Positions 52,120 through 61,411 of a stretch of DNA of 64,000 bases are shown one piece after another. The translations under genes were made by a program, and so were the position numbers. Numbering within the stretch: position 1 is the first letter of the stretch; each line of letters begins with the position of its first letter. The stretch covers positions 744,001-808,000 of the forward strand of contig CP090855.1 in the NCBI GenBank assembly GCA_041879425.1. Reading direction: 5' to 3'. This DNA is from Vibrio pomeroyi (GTDB lineage: Bacteria; Pseudomonadota; Gammaproteobacteria; Enterobacterales; Vibrionaceae). Under the pieces are notes generated by a model. That model did not search any database, was not told the origin of the DNA, and was given only the letters and a program-made list of their open reading frames with translations.

Positions 52120-53307
52120 TCAGGCATCGACGAGCTCGTTAATATGACTAGGACAAACTGAAGTCATATTACGACCGTTTGTTTTCGCTTGATACAACGC
52201 TTTGTCTGCTCGACTAATAAACCCATTCCAACTCTCATGCGGGTGAAGCTGAGCAACACCGAAACTCGACGTCAGAAACATCTCATTTCCTTGCACTGCT
52301 GAGATCTCTGAAATAGACAATCGCAGCTTGCAGGCAATAGCCTGCGCTTGTAGGAAATTAAAATTGGGCAATAAAATCATTATCTCGTCTCCGCCAAAAC
52401 GGAACGCACTGGCTGATGGCGATGTTTTTATCGCACTTTGAACCATTTCAGCAAAAGACTTGATGACGAGGTCACCCACAATGTGACCGTGTTGGTCATT
52501 GATCGACTTAAAGTTATCAATATCCATCATAATCGCACTGACAGGTGTAGCCCCCGACGGCTTCATAATGAGTGGAACCATTTCATCTAATGCTCTGCGG
52601 TTTCCAAGTGCAGTTAAAGGGTCACTGTAAGACAGGTCATGAATAGACCTAAGCAACCTTGCATTAATCAACCAGAGCATCGTGAAGCTCATCGATACGA
52701 TAAGAACAATACTGACTAAAAAGGCAAGTTGATGAATGAGCGCGGCCGCCATGAAATCCTGAAGCTCAGCCGCAAATAGCGTCACCATTACTCGGAAAGT
52801 CATAAACCCGCCATATATCAAAAATGACAAGGCCATCATCCGAGTTGCTAAAGATAAATCCTCGCGTTGCCCCTTCAATACCGCAAAAGCAGTGCAAATA
52901 GTCACAAAGGCTAAATAGAAACTAATGAGGATAATTCGAGCCTTGATGGAAGGTTCGTAGTACGTGAAATAAATAAAACATGGGAAAAGAGCCAACATCA
53001 TCAGACTGCTGAGGTAGATGCATTTTAGGGAGTATTCTCGAAACAAGCATAAGCTATACAAAGCGAGATGAAAGCCAAGCGCAATGACCATGTTGGCGCC
53101 AATAACAGTGATCCAATCAGGGATTTCCCCTCTTAGGCTCAACATCAGCGGCCCACTTCCAATAACAAATATTGAAATGGAAAAAATTGAAAGCCCTTTA
53201 ATGGACTGTTGGGTAAATTGGAACAGCAACAAGCCAATGCAGTAAATGAAAGAGAACAAAATAATAATAAAATTAAGTGTTCTAATATCCAGCGAAAAAC
53301 CATCCAT
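52120..53307 (-). CDS. Membrane GGDEF protein with variant site GGDEI
   Basis: A 395-residue paralogue of the cyclase at 1350-2528, with the same six-helix membrane region (both begin near S-LD-RTL and share YCIGL, ANxxIALGF and EPSxxARxxxIS) and one GGDEF domain. The active loop reads RFGGDEI (305-309), with Ile in the last position. The inhibitory RxxD before it is missing (SPSA). The catalytic GGDE core is kept, so activity is possible but without product inhibition. It is monocistronic on the minus strand. Confidence 0.9.
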   Translation of the reverse strand: MDGFSLDIRTLNFIIILFSFIYCIGLLLFQFTQQSIKGLSIFSISIFVIGSGPLMLSLRGEIPDWITVIGANMVIALGFHLALYSLCLFREYSLKCIYLSSLMMLALFPCFIYFTYYEPSIKARIILISFYLAFVTICTAFAVLKGQREDLSLATRMMALSFLIYGGFMTFRVMVTLFAAELQDFMAAALIHQLAFLVSIVLIVSMSFTMLWLINARLLRSIHDLSYSDPLTALGNRRALDEMVPLIMKPSGATPVSAIMMDIDNFKSINDQHGHIVGDLVIKSFAEMVQSAIKTSPSASAFRFGGDEIMILLPNFNFLQAQAIACKLRLSISEISAVQGNEMFLTSSFGVAQLHPHESWNGFISRADKALYQAKTNGRNMTSVCPSHINELVDA

Positions 53308-53612
53308 GATTTACTCTCTTCCCTAAGCCAATTAAATCACAATATGGTCAATAATTATCTAAACCATAAATTTATTCACCATATGAATCATTACACTTTG
53401 TAAAATAGGGGATGTGTCACATATGGGGAGATCGGTATCGCATGAGTCCATGACATGGGTAGACATGTAAAGCTCGCCCCCGATATGGCTTCATAGCTTC
53501 ACTGAATCTACAGGCTTCTGCACTCGCTACTTGGTTGAATGACGACTGTCTGGCATTATGCGCCCAAGAAATCCGTGGTTATTACGCGGCACAGAATGAA
53601 CGAAGGTAGTCA
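53308..53612. other. Intergenic region with a possible gene remnant
   Basis: 305 bp. The left part is the AT-rich promoter area of the GGDEF gene. On the right, a frame without a start codon runs from about 53456 to the stop at 53608-53610, reading ...ASALATWLNDDCLALCAQ... in a protein-like way. It ends two bases before the dioxygenase start. It may be a decayed gene end. Confidence 0.4.
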
Positions 53613-54401
53613 GTGGTAGAAAACAGCCAACAATTAAGTAGCCAATACGACGAGCATGGTTACTTTGTTATCAGAAATTATTTCGATGAAGCTCAGATAG
53701 CATCGCTTAGAGAAGTCGTGCTGAAATTCCATGAGTCATGGAAAGCAGACAACGAAGAGTTCTATCAAGAAGAGGCATTTAACTCATCTTTGATTACAGG
53801 CAGCGAGTATCTAGCCGCCGACGATAGAACCTTACTATTTGACTTCATCAGCTCAAAAAAAGTCATGGAAGTGGTCGATGCGGTCATACCGAACAAGCCT
53901 GCATTCATGAACACACAGCTGTTCTTCAACCCTGTAAACCCGCAACAAAAAGATTTCTGGCATCGCGACTGTCAATACGACTACGATATTGATGACCAGA
54001 TGAAAGTCATCATGGAAACCCAAGTATTACACCTCCGCGTACCCATATTTGATGAGCCCGGGATGGAGCTTATCCCCGGAACACACAAGCGTTGGGACAA
54101 CGAAGAAGAATACAACGTTCGCCAAGAAGTAAATGGTAAAGTAAGCAGCGATGACATCTCTGGCGGTAAACAGATACCGTTAGAAGCGGGCGACTTATTA
54201 GTCTTCTCTGCGGATATGATCCACCGAGGTCGATACGGGTTGGATCGTTTAGCATTGGATATTTTAATCTTTGACTCGGCGGCAGACTATGTCGACTACG
54301 TTGATGACGACTGCTTACCAACGCCAGCAATGCTAAGCAATATTACCGATCCAAGACTGTTTATGAACACGCTACACTTAAAGTCGATGCAGTACTCATA
54401 A
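53613..54401 (+). CDS. Phytanoyl-CoA dioxygenase-family (PhyH) Fe(II)/2-oxoglutarate oxygenase
   Basis: A soluble 262-residue oxygenase of the PhyH family. The iron triad is visible: His117 and Asp119 in FWHRD, and His204 in DMIHRGRYG, with Arg212 in place to bind 2-oxoglutarate. The start is GTG with GAAGG nine bases upstream. It forms a two-gene unit with the MDR reductase 19 bp downstream, suggesting hydroxylation followed by oxidation or reduction of a small metabolite. The substrate is unknown; relatives hydroxylate ectoine, fatty acyl chains or halogenate natural products. Confidence 0.85.
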   Translation: MVENSQQLSSQYDEHGYFVIRNYFDEAQIASLREVVLKFHESWKADNEEFYQEEAFNSSLITGSEYLAADDRTLLFDFISSKKVMEVVDAVIPNKPAFMNTQLFFNPVNPQQKDFWHRDCQYDYDIDDQMKVIMETQVLHLRVPIFDEPGMELIPGTHKRWDNEEEYNVRQEVNGKVSSDDISGGKQIPLEAGDLLVFSADMIHRGRYGLDRLALDILIFDSAADYVDYVDDDCLPTPAMLSNITDPRLFMNTLHLKSMQYS

Positions 54402-54420
54402 CCACAAAGGTGCCCGAACC

Positions 54421-55410
54421 ATGACTGACACCAAGCAAAATACCCGAATTAGCCAGTTCCGTTTCGGGCAACCGAAAGAGTCTCTCAAGCTAGAACATGT
54501 CGCTTTAGGCGCACTTGATAAAGATAAGGTTCGAGTACGAATTGAAGCGACCAACATCAACCCTAGTGATCTATTGTCGATTTATGGTGTGGGTCAATAC
54601 AAACACAGCCACCAGCCGCCGAGAGTTCCGGGGTTTGAAGCGGTAGGAACGGTTGTGGAGTCTGGCCATTCTGAGTTTGTTCTGAACCAGCGAGTGCTTG
54701 TAGCAACAAGCGGCACATGGCAAAACTATATTGATGTGTCACCAGACAACCTCTTCCACATTCCTCAGCACCTAGATAATGGCTACGCCTGTCAGTTGTA
54801 CATTAATGCGCTCACCGCATGGATACTGACGACAGAAGTGACGAAGTTGACCAAAGAAGATGTGTTGATCATCAATGCTGGCAGTTCAGCCATTGGCAAG
54901 ATTTTCTCTCAGTTGTCGGAGTCACTTGGGTTTCAAATCATTGTCGTGACGTCACAACCTGAGCGCACTCAAACCACTTCATGTTATGTTCTGGATGCCA
55001 AAAGTGATTTGGTTGCACAAATTCAGCGACTCGGTTTGCCTCAACCAACAGTGGCCTTCGATGCGATTGGCGGTTCACCGGGAACCGAACTTATCCATAC
55101 TCTCGGTAACCAAGGGCGCTTTATCAACTATGGAACGCTTTCTCTGGACTTTTACGAGCCACGCTTCTTCGAATACGCAAAGAACCAAGCTATCGATTTC
55201 AGCACGTTCTTCCTGCGCTATTGGGAAGAAGCAGAGGGTAAATACATTCGTCGCGACAAGTTCGAATCGATGTTGGAGCATTTTATCGCGAACGACATAC
55301 AACTCGATGTCGACCGCTCTCTTCCGCTAGATGATGTGCAAACCGCGATTGATCTTATTGAATCGAAAACCACACGGTTAGATGGCAAGATCATCTTGCT
55401 TCCGATTTAG
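54421..55410 (+). CDS. MDR-family zinc-free reductase/dehydrogenase
   Basis: A 329-residue medium-chain dehydrogenase/reductase. The N-terminal half has VRIEATNINPSDLLSIYGVGQY and PRVPGFEAVGTVVE. The nucleotide-binding half has INAGSSAIGKIFSQL. The lack of zinc-binding cysteines and the INPSD motif place it near quinone reductases and 2-enoyl-thioester reductases (MECR/ETR type). NADPH is the likely cofactor. It follows the PhyH oxygenase by 19 bp, so the two probably act on related molecules. Confidence 0.87.
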   Translation: MTDTKQNTRISQFRFGQPKESLKLEHVALGALDKDKVRVRIEATNINPSDLLSIYGVGQYKHSHQPPRVPGFEAVGTVVESGHSEFVLNQRVLVATSGTWQNYIDVSPDNLFHIPQHLDNGYACQLYINALTAWILTTEVTKLTKEDVLIINAGSSAIGKIFSQLSESLGFQIIVVTSQPERTQTTSCYVLDAKSDLVAQIQRLGLPQPTVAFDAIGGSPGTELIHTLGNQGRFINYGTLSLDFYEPRFFEYAKNQAIDFSTFFLRYWEEAEGKYIRRDKFESMLEHFIANDIQLDVDRSLPLDDVQTAIDLIESKTTRLDGKIILLPI

Positions 55411-55505
55411 ATAAAAGAGGCACTTTTATATCAGAAATGTCGCCGGAGAAAGCTCGGGAGGGGTAACGTTTTTGGACAGCAATGAGTCAGCAACCCAAAG
55501 AACAA

Positions 55506-55530
55506 ACGCGAGATCTACTGATTCTCGCGT
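55506..55530 (-). terminator. Terminator of the small membrane protein gene
   Basis: ACGCGAGA pairs with TCTCGCGT around a 9-nt loop. Reading on the minus strand it is followed by TTTGTTCTTT. It lies just after the stop at 55542. Confidence 0.7.
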
Positions 55531-55541
55531 AACCTTTCCAC

Positions 55542-55763
55542 TTACTGGTGCACTTTCTTGCTTACCGGCTTTAAAGCTTTCATAACTGACGACTGTTTCC
55601 ACATACCCACACCTGTTAAAGCAAGCGCTGGTATTAGCCCCCATAACGTAGCTGTAATATATGTTTCATAGTTTCCTAAGGGTGAATAGAAAGCCGCACC
55701 AACTAATAGTGCTAACGCGATGTGTACCCATCTCAAAATTATTCTTATGTTCTTACCATTCAT
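55542..55763 (-). CDS. Small two-helix membrane protein of unknown function
   Basis: 73 residues with two hydrophobic helices (about 9-27 and 35-52) and a basic C-terminus. The start has GGAAAGC upstream, and a terminator follows. The first helix region (ILRWVHIALALLVGAAFYSPL) resembles the start of small heme or redox membrane proteins, since the His in a helix could bind a ligand, but no family is recognised. Confidence 0.65.
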   Translation of the reverse strand: MNGKNIRIILRWVHIALALLVGAAFYSPLGNYETYITATLWGLIPALALTGVGMWKQSSVMKALKPVSKKVHQ

Positions 55764-56243
55764 GATGCTTTCCTTCTGCTGTTATTTTAAGTTCTATGAT
55801 AAAGCTGCTTTAGCTATAGTTCTTATAATTGCGACAGACGGTATTTACAGAGCGTGAGTTGCTGCACCTTACGATAAATGGGGAAATTCATTGCAAGTGC
55901 CAATATAGACACTCGAACACTCAATGAGGCAGCAGATTGTCGGTGATGGATGGGAGTCCTACGAAATTGGGGCTCTTTCTACTTACAATCAATGTCTTAT
56001 AAAAATAACACTGCGTCTTCTAATGCCAGACCAAAGTAACGGATAGTTGTGAGTCCGTGGCTTTACTGAATTAGTATTCAATACATTTTCGTAATACTAA
56101 GCTTTTGTTCAGTAAACGAAGCGACTCTTCCAGAACCCCAAATTATTAATAATAACAATCCTCGGTCTTAACCCTGCCTTAACCATGTAGCTGCTATTCT
56201 TTTTCTTATGTTTGTAATTATGCTTCTAGGATAAGGTTTCATT
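55764..56243. other. Intergenic region before the RND pump
   Basis: 480 bp between the divergent small membrane protein gene and the RND operon. It contains both promoters. No gene, repeat or convincing operator was found, and no regulator gene lies next to the pump. Confidence 0.6.
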
Positions 56244-57407
56244 ATGTCTCTACCCCACGCGTTAAGATTGCCTTTGGGTTTACTTCTCTCCAGTTCTCTA
56301 TTATTGGGTTGTGGCGAACAAGCTATGGAACAACGACCAGCTCCAGGTCCTATTCATGTTGATGTTTTAGACTTGACCCCAACAACACTGCGTTTAACGA
56401 CCGAGTTGCCAGGGCGAATTGCTGCGTTTAAACAAGCAGAAGTGAGACCTCAGGTAACGGGTATTCTCAAAAGCCGTCTATACAAAGAGGGTTCTCAGGT
56501 AGAAGCCGATGAAGTACTTTATGAAATTGACCCAACCACTTATCAATCCAACGTTAACAGCGCACAAGCCCAATTAGCGAAAGCACTCACGAGCGAAGAT
56601 ACCGCTCGAAAAACGGCACTTCGTTATAAAGAACTATTAAGAAAAAAACTGACCAGTCAGCAAGATTTTGATGATGCCGATGCGCTTTACAAAGAAGCTC
56701 AAGCTGAAGTCGCGATCCGCCAAGCGGAATTGGATTACGCCAACATTGAACTGTCTTACACCAAAATCAAAGCACCTATCTCAGGTCAAGCGGGCCTCTC
56801 TTTGGTATCGGAAGGTTCTTTGTTGACCTCTGAACAGTCTTCTTACCTGACGACAATTGTGCAAACCGCGAATGTTTACGTGGATATGCAGCAATCTTCG
56901 TTAGCGATTACCAAAATCAAAAAAGAGTTTGCGACCTTCACCGACAAAGATGCGGAGATCCCAGTAACCATCACGTTAGAAGACGGCAGTGCGTATGATG
57001 AAGTAGGCCATTTAGAGTTTTCCGACACGCTAGTCTCGGACTCAACAGGTACGGTAACGCTACGTGCCATCATTCCAAACCCTGACAATACTTTACTCGC
57101 AGGTATGTACGTTCGCGCCCATATTTCAATGCCAGAAGCACGAGGCTACCTTGTCGTTCCTCAATCTGCAGTGGTAAGAAGTCAGTCTGGTGAGCCTTCC
57201 GTTTTTGTGGTCAACCAAGACAACAAGACAGAAAAAAAATCAGTGGTTCTCAGTAATGAAGTTGGCAACGGTTGGGTAGTTAAAGAAGGACTATCTAGCG
57301 GTGAGAAAATCGTAATCACCAATATCATCAACATGAAAAATGATATTGAGGTTGTCGTCGATAGCAGTACAAACAGCGCTGTTCCTGCTTTGGCGAGCGA
57401 GGAATAA
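56244..57407 (+). CDS. RND efflux periplasmic adaptor lipoprotein (AcrA/MexA-like)
   Basis: The adaptor that links an RND pump to an outer-membrane channel. It has 387 residues, a lipobox at LLLGC (Cys23), and the family order of barrel-sandwich half, helical hairpin (SNVNSAQAQLAKAL... to ELDYANIELSYTKIKAPISG), beta barrel and membrane-proximal domain. The pump follows 3 bp downstream. No outer-membrane TolC-like gene is adjacent, so it must use a channel encoded elsewhere. Confidence 0.95.
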   Translation: MSLPHALRLPLGLLLSSSLLLGCGEQAMEQRPAPGPIHVDVLDLTPTTLRLTTELPGRIAAFKQAEVRPQVTGILKSRLYKEGSQVEADEVLYEIDPTTYQSNVNSAQAQLAKALTSEDTARKTALRYKELLRKKLTSQQDFDDADALYKEAQAEVAIRQAELDYANIELSYTKIKAPISGQAGLSLVSEGSLLTSEQSSYLTTIVQTANVYVDMQQSSLAITKIKKEFATFTDKDAEIPVTITLEDGSAYDEVGHLEFSDTLVSDSTGTVTLRAIIPNPDNTLLAGMYVRAHISMPEARGYLVVPQSAVVRSQSGEPSVFVVNQDNKTEKKSVVLSNEVGNGWVVKEGLSSGEKIVITNIINMKNDIEVVVDSSTNSAVPALASEE

Positions 57408-57410
57408 ACC

Positions 57411-60400
57411 ATGTCCTTATCGAACTTTTTTATCAACAGACCGATCTTTGCTTGGGTGATTTCCATTGTCATTATGCTTTCAGGCATTGCGGCTATCGTC
57501 ACTTTGCCTGTCGCACAATACCCTACAATTGCACCGCCAGCCGTGACCATTTCAACGTCTTACCCTGGTGCTTCAGCAAAAACAATTGAAGACAGCGTGA
57601 CTCAGGTCATCGAACAAGGCATGACAGGGTTAGATAACTTGTTATACATGGCGTCTAAAAGTGACTCTTCTGGTAGTGCGAGCGTTACCTTGACGTTTAG
57701 TGCAGATACCGACCCCGATATTGCTCAGGTACAGGTGCAGAACAGCTTACAGCAAGTGAGTAATCGCCTGCCGACAGCGGTACAAAATCAAGGTACTTCT
57801 GTCACCAAGAGTACGTCAGGTTTTATGTCGGTAACCAACTTATATTCTCCTGATGGCAGCATGAGTGCGGGAGATATTCAAGATTACGCTAACTCAAACA
57901 TTAAGGACATCCTAAGCCGTGTGAACGGTGTGGGCGAAGTGACTATTTTCGGCCCATCTTATGCGATGCGTATCTGGTTAGACCCTGCAAAATTGAACAG
58001 CTATAGCCTTACGCCTGTTGATGTTTCGAATGCAGTATCGGTTCAAAACAGCCAAGTTACCGTTGGGCAATTAGGCGGAACGCCTGCTGTTGATTCTCAG
58101 TTAATTAATGCCAGTATCACGGCGCAAAGCCTACTTACCAGCGTTGAAGAGTTTGAAGATATCTTAATCAAAGTCGACAGTGACGGCTCTCAAATTAAGC
58201 TCAAAGACGTCGCACGTGTCGAGTTAGCCAGTGAAGAATCTTCATCTATTCCTGCTTACATGGGTAAGGACTCTTCTGGTATTGCTATCACCCTTGCTAC
58301 CGGCGCGAACTCGTTAGACACACAAAATGCGGTTGATGCAAAACTTGAACAACTTTCAAAAGGTTTTCCGGATGGACTAGAACTGGTTAAAACCACCGAC
58401 AACAACTTATTTATCCGTTTATCCATCAGTGAAGTGGTCAAAACGCTATTTGAAGCGGTTGGGCTTGTGTTTATCGTGATGTTACTGTTTTTGCAAAACT
58501 TACGAGCCACCTTAATCCCAACCATTGCCGTGCCAGTCGTACTACTTGGTACCTTTGGTGTCATGGCCATGCTGGGTTTCTCAATCAATACACTCACCAT
58601 GTTTGGTTTGGTGTTAGCGATCGGTTTGCTGGTTGATGATGCCATTGTTGTGGTGGAGAACGTTGAACGTTTAATGCATGAAGAGAACCTATCTCCTCTT
58701 GAAGCAACCAAAAAATCAATGGGACAAATCACCAGTGCCTTAATCGGTATTACGATGGTGTTGTCGGTTGTATTTATTCCTATGGCCTTCATGTCAGGGT
58801 CAACGGGCGTTATCTACCAACAGTTCTCTTTGACGATTGTTTCGGCAATGGTGCTATCCGTTGTCGTCGCATTGATTCTTACTCCTGTATTGTGTGCAAC
58901 ACTTCTAAAGCCTGTCGATAAAGCGTCGAGCAATAAGTTTTTTGCACTGTTTAACCGAGGGTTCGACAAGCTATCCAACCAATACCGAGGTTCAGTTAAA
59001 CACGCTTTACAACGTCCACTGCGCTTCGTTTTTGTTTACCTAATGCTTTTTGCCGGCACGGCTTACCTATACAACGTGCTGCCAAGTTCATTTTTGCCAA
59101 ATGAAGACCAAGGTGACTTCATGGTGATGGTGACCACACCAACGGGGACCACATTACAAAAGACACAAGAAGTGATGTTGGATATCAAAGATTATTTTGA
59201 AGAGAACGAATCACACACTGTCGACCACGTGTTTACCGTGTCTGGATTCAACTTTTCAGGCTCTGGGCAAAATGCGGCGATGGCATTTATTGGCATGAAA
59301 GATTGGTCAGAAAGGACTGAACCTGGAACCGATGTTGATTCCATTATCGGTCGTGTAATGGGTGAGTTTTCAAATTACAAACATGCACAGATCTTTGCTT
59401 TTAGTAGCCCAGCAATTCGAGAACTTGGTACTTCAACGGGTTTTAACTTCTACCTAGAAGACGTGGGGGCTGTTGGCCATGACAAACTGATTGAGTTCAG
59501 AAACCAGTTACTGGCGGCGGCGGCTCAAAGTCCATTATTGCAAAGTACACGACCAAACGGCCTTGAGGATACCGCGCAACTATTCCTTGATGTCGACTAT
59601 GAAAAAGCCAAAGTGCTAGGTCTAGAAATTGATGACATCAACCAATCATTGTCAATTGCTTGGGCATCGTCATACGTGAATGACTTCATCGATCGTGGTC
59701 GCTCTAAGAAGGTTTACATTCAAGCCGATGCTGAATATCGCATGACACCAGAAGACCTGAACTTATGGTTTGTGCGTAACAACAACGGTGAGATGGTGCC
59801 AATCTCAGCTTTCAGTACTTATCACTGGGGTCAAGGCTCACCACAGTTACAACGTTATAACGGCAACCCTGCAGTAGAAATCGTCGGTGAAGCAGCTTCT
59901 GGTTACAGTACTGGTGAAGCGATGGATGAAATCGATAGATTAGCCGCAGAGATTTCAAACGATGTACAGGTGAGCTGGACGGGAATGTCCTATCAAGAGA
60001 TCGAAGCTGGAAACCAAGCGCCAATTCTGTACGCGATCTCCATCTTGATGGTTTTCCTCTGCTTAGCCGCTTTGTATGAAAGCTGGAGCATTCCAATTGC
60101 GATTATTCTGGTGGTTCCATTAGGGATACTCGGCGCACTGGCTGCGATCATGTTGCGAGGGCTAGAGAACGATGTTTACTTCCAAGTGGGCGTTTTGACT
60201 ACGATTGGTTTAACCGCCAAAAACGCAATTCTGATTGTTGAATTCGCCAAAGAGCTTTATGAAAAAGGCGTCAACATTATTGATGCAACGGTACAAGCGT
60301 GTGAGATGCGTCTGCGCCCGATTATCATGACATCACTGGCGTTTGGGCTCGGTGTATTACCTTTAGTGCTGAGTACGGGTGCAGGTGCTAATGCACGTAA

Positions 60401-60548
60401 TGCGATTGGTACGTCGGTTTTAGGCGGCATGATGGGTGCGACATTATTGGTCATCTACTTCGCTCCGCTATTTTTTGTCTTGATCTGTAAATTGTTCAAA
60501 TCAGATGATAAAGCAGCAATAGCGAACAACGCCGAACAGCCAAACTGA
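57411..60548 (+). CDS. RND multidrug efflux permease (AcrB/MexB-like, HAE1)
   Basis: An inner-membrane proton-driven pump of 1045 residues with 12 transmembrane helices and two large periplasmic loops. The opening (FFINRPIFAWVISIVIMLSG) is typical. The proton-relay pair of aspartates is in GLLVDDAIVVVENV (about residue 407), and the matching Lys in TAKNAILIVEFA (about 930). It exports hydrophobic drugs, detergents or bile-like compounds. It is translationally coupled to the adaptor. The specific drugs cannot be inferred. Confidence 0.96.
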   Translation: MSLSNFFINRPIFAWVISIVIMLSGIAAIVTLPVAQYPTIAPPAVTISTSYPGASAKTIEDSVTQVIEQGMTGLDNLLYMASKSDSSGSASVTLTFSADTDPDIAQVQVQNSLQQVSNRLPTAVQNQGTSVTKSTSGFMSVTNLYSPDGSMSAGDIQDYANSNIKDILSRVNGVGEVTIFGPSYAMRIWLDPAKLNSYSLTPVDVSNAVSVQNSQVTVGQLGGTPAVDSQLINASITAQSLLTSVEEFEDILIKVDSDGSQIKLKDVARVELASEESSSIPAYMGKDSSGIAITLATGANSLDTQNAVDAKLEQLSKGFPDGLELVKTTDNNLFIRLSISEVVKTLFEAVGLVFIVMLLFLQNLRATLIPTIAVPVVLLGTFGVMAMLGFSINTLTMFGLVLAIGLLVDDAIVVVENVERLMHEENLSPLEATKKSMGQITSALIGITMVLSVVFIPMAFMSGSTGVIYQQFSLTIVSAMVLSVVVALILTPVLCATLLKPVDKASSNKFFALFNRGFDKLSNQYRGSVKHALQRPLRFVFVYLMLFAGTAYLYNVLPSSFLPNEDQGDFMVMVTTPTGTTLQKTQEVMLDIKDYFEENESHTVDHVFTVSGFNFSGSGQNAAMAFIGMKDWSERTEPGTDVDSIIGRVMGEFSNYKHAQIFAFSSPAIRELGTSTGFNFYLEDVGAVGHDKLIEFRNQLLAAAAQSPLLQSTRPNGLEDTAQLFLDVDYEKAKVLGLEIDDINQSLSIAWASSYVNDFIDRGRSKKVYIQADAEYRMTPEDLNLWFVRNNNGEMVPISAFSTYHWGQGSPQLQRYNGNPAVEIVGEAASGYSTGEAMDEIDRLAAEISNDVQVSWTGMSYQEIEAGNQAPILYAISILMVFLCLAALYESWSIPIAIILVVPLGILGALAAIMLRGLENDVYFQVGVLTTIGLTAKNAILIVEFAKELYEKGVNIIDATVQACEMRLRPIIMTSLAFGLGVLPLVLSTGAGANARNAIGTSVLGGMMGATLLVIYFAPLFFVLICKLFKSDDKAAIANNAEQPN

Positions 60549-60624
60549 GTACTAACAAAATGAAGGAATGATGAGCCTAGGAGTGGCTCATCATTACTCG
60601 CTGAACACTTTCAAAGGATAGAAA

Positions 60625-61365
60625 ATGACGAACAGCCGTACCTCTCGTATTGGAACATTATTACTAATCATCGCTTTCTCCGCTGTGCTAGCGGTTGCCG
60701 TGATGATCTTTGGGGCGCGTTTGGGCTTGTGGGATCCCATTATTGGCTTTGGCTACATTCGAAATTATCTCAACCCCATCGGCCTCTCTGTACTCGCTTT
60801 AAGTACACTCGGGCTCATCTACCAGTGGATTACTCGTAATCGCACTGGTGCGCTCAAGTCTCTGGTCGCTGTATTCATAGGGCTTGGTCTCATCGCGCCA
60901 ATGATCCACGGCATGATCCAACCAGTGAAACGTGGACCTGCAATTCATGACATTACAACCGATACCACAAACCCACCTAAATTTTTGGTGCTGGATGATA
61001 CGCGTGCCGGTGCCAAAAACTCTCTGATTTATGCAGGGGAGGAAGTTGCTGCAGTACAGAGGAAGTTGTACCCATACATTAAGCCTATTCAAGCTAACCT
61101 CTCTGCTGAAGATGCATACGAAAAAGCTCTGGATGTTGCGCAGAACAAAGGTTGGAAAATTGTTGGAGGATTCCCTGAAGCACTACACTTTGAAGCAACA
61201 GCTCAAACAACTTTCTTTGGCTTTATAGACGATGTGGTCGTTAAAGTTACCCCCATAAACAACAAAAGCCGTGTCGATATTCGTAGTGTGTCTCGAATCG
61301 GTCGCAGTGATAAAGGGGTCAATGCCGCTCGAATTGTAGAGTTCACCGAAAGTTTTAACCAGTAA
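60625..61365 (+). CDS. DUF1499-family membrane protein
   Basis: 246 residues with three N-terminal hydrophobic helices (about 8-95) and then a soluble domain of the DUF1499 type. That domain contains LSAEDAYEKALDVAQNKGWKIV, TTFFGFIDDVVVKV and the characteristic SRVDIRSVSRIGRSDKGVNAARI. The function of DUF1499 is not known. It starts 76 bp after the pump gene on the same strand, so it may be co-expressed, and is followed 46 bp later by a secreted lectin-like gene. Confidence 0.88.
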   Translation: MTNSRTSRIGTLLLIIAFSAVLAVAVMIFGARLGLWDPIIGFGYIRNYLNPIGLSVLALSTLGLIYQWITRNRTGALKSLVAVFIGLGLIAPMIHGMIQPVKRGPAIHDITTDTTNPPKFLVLDDTRAGAKNSLIYAGEEVAAVQRKLYPYIKPIQANLSAEDAYEKALDVAQNKGWKIVGGFPEALHFEATAQTTFFGFIDDVVVKVTPINNKSRVDIRSVSRIGRSDKGVNAARIVEFTESFNQ

Positions 61366-61411
61366 GCCGTTTTAGTTACAGCACCAAAATTTATTAAAGG
61401 ATGAAATAGAT

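Noticed and set aside
58256..58792. A 178-codon frame antisense to the RND permease
   Set aside because: It covers the highly conserved proton-relay region of the pump, so the signal comes from the sense strand.
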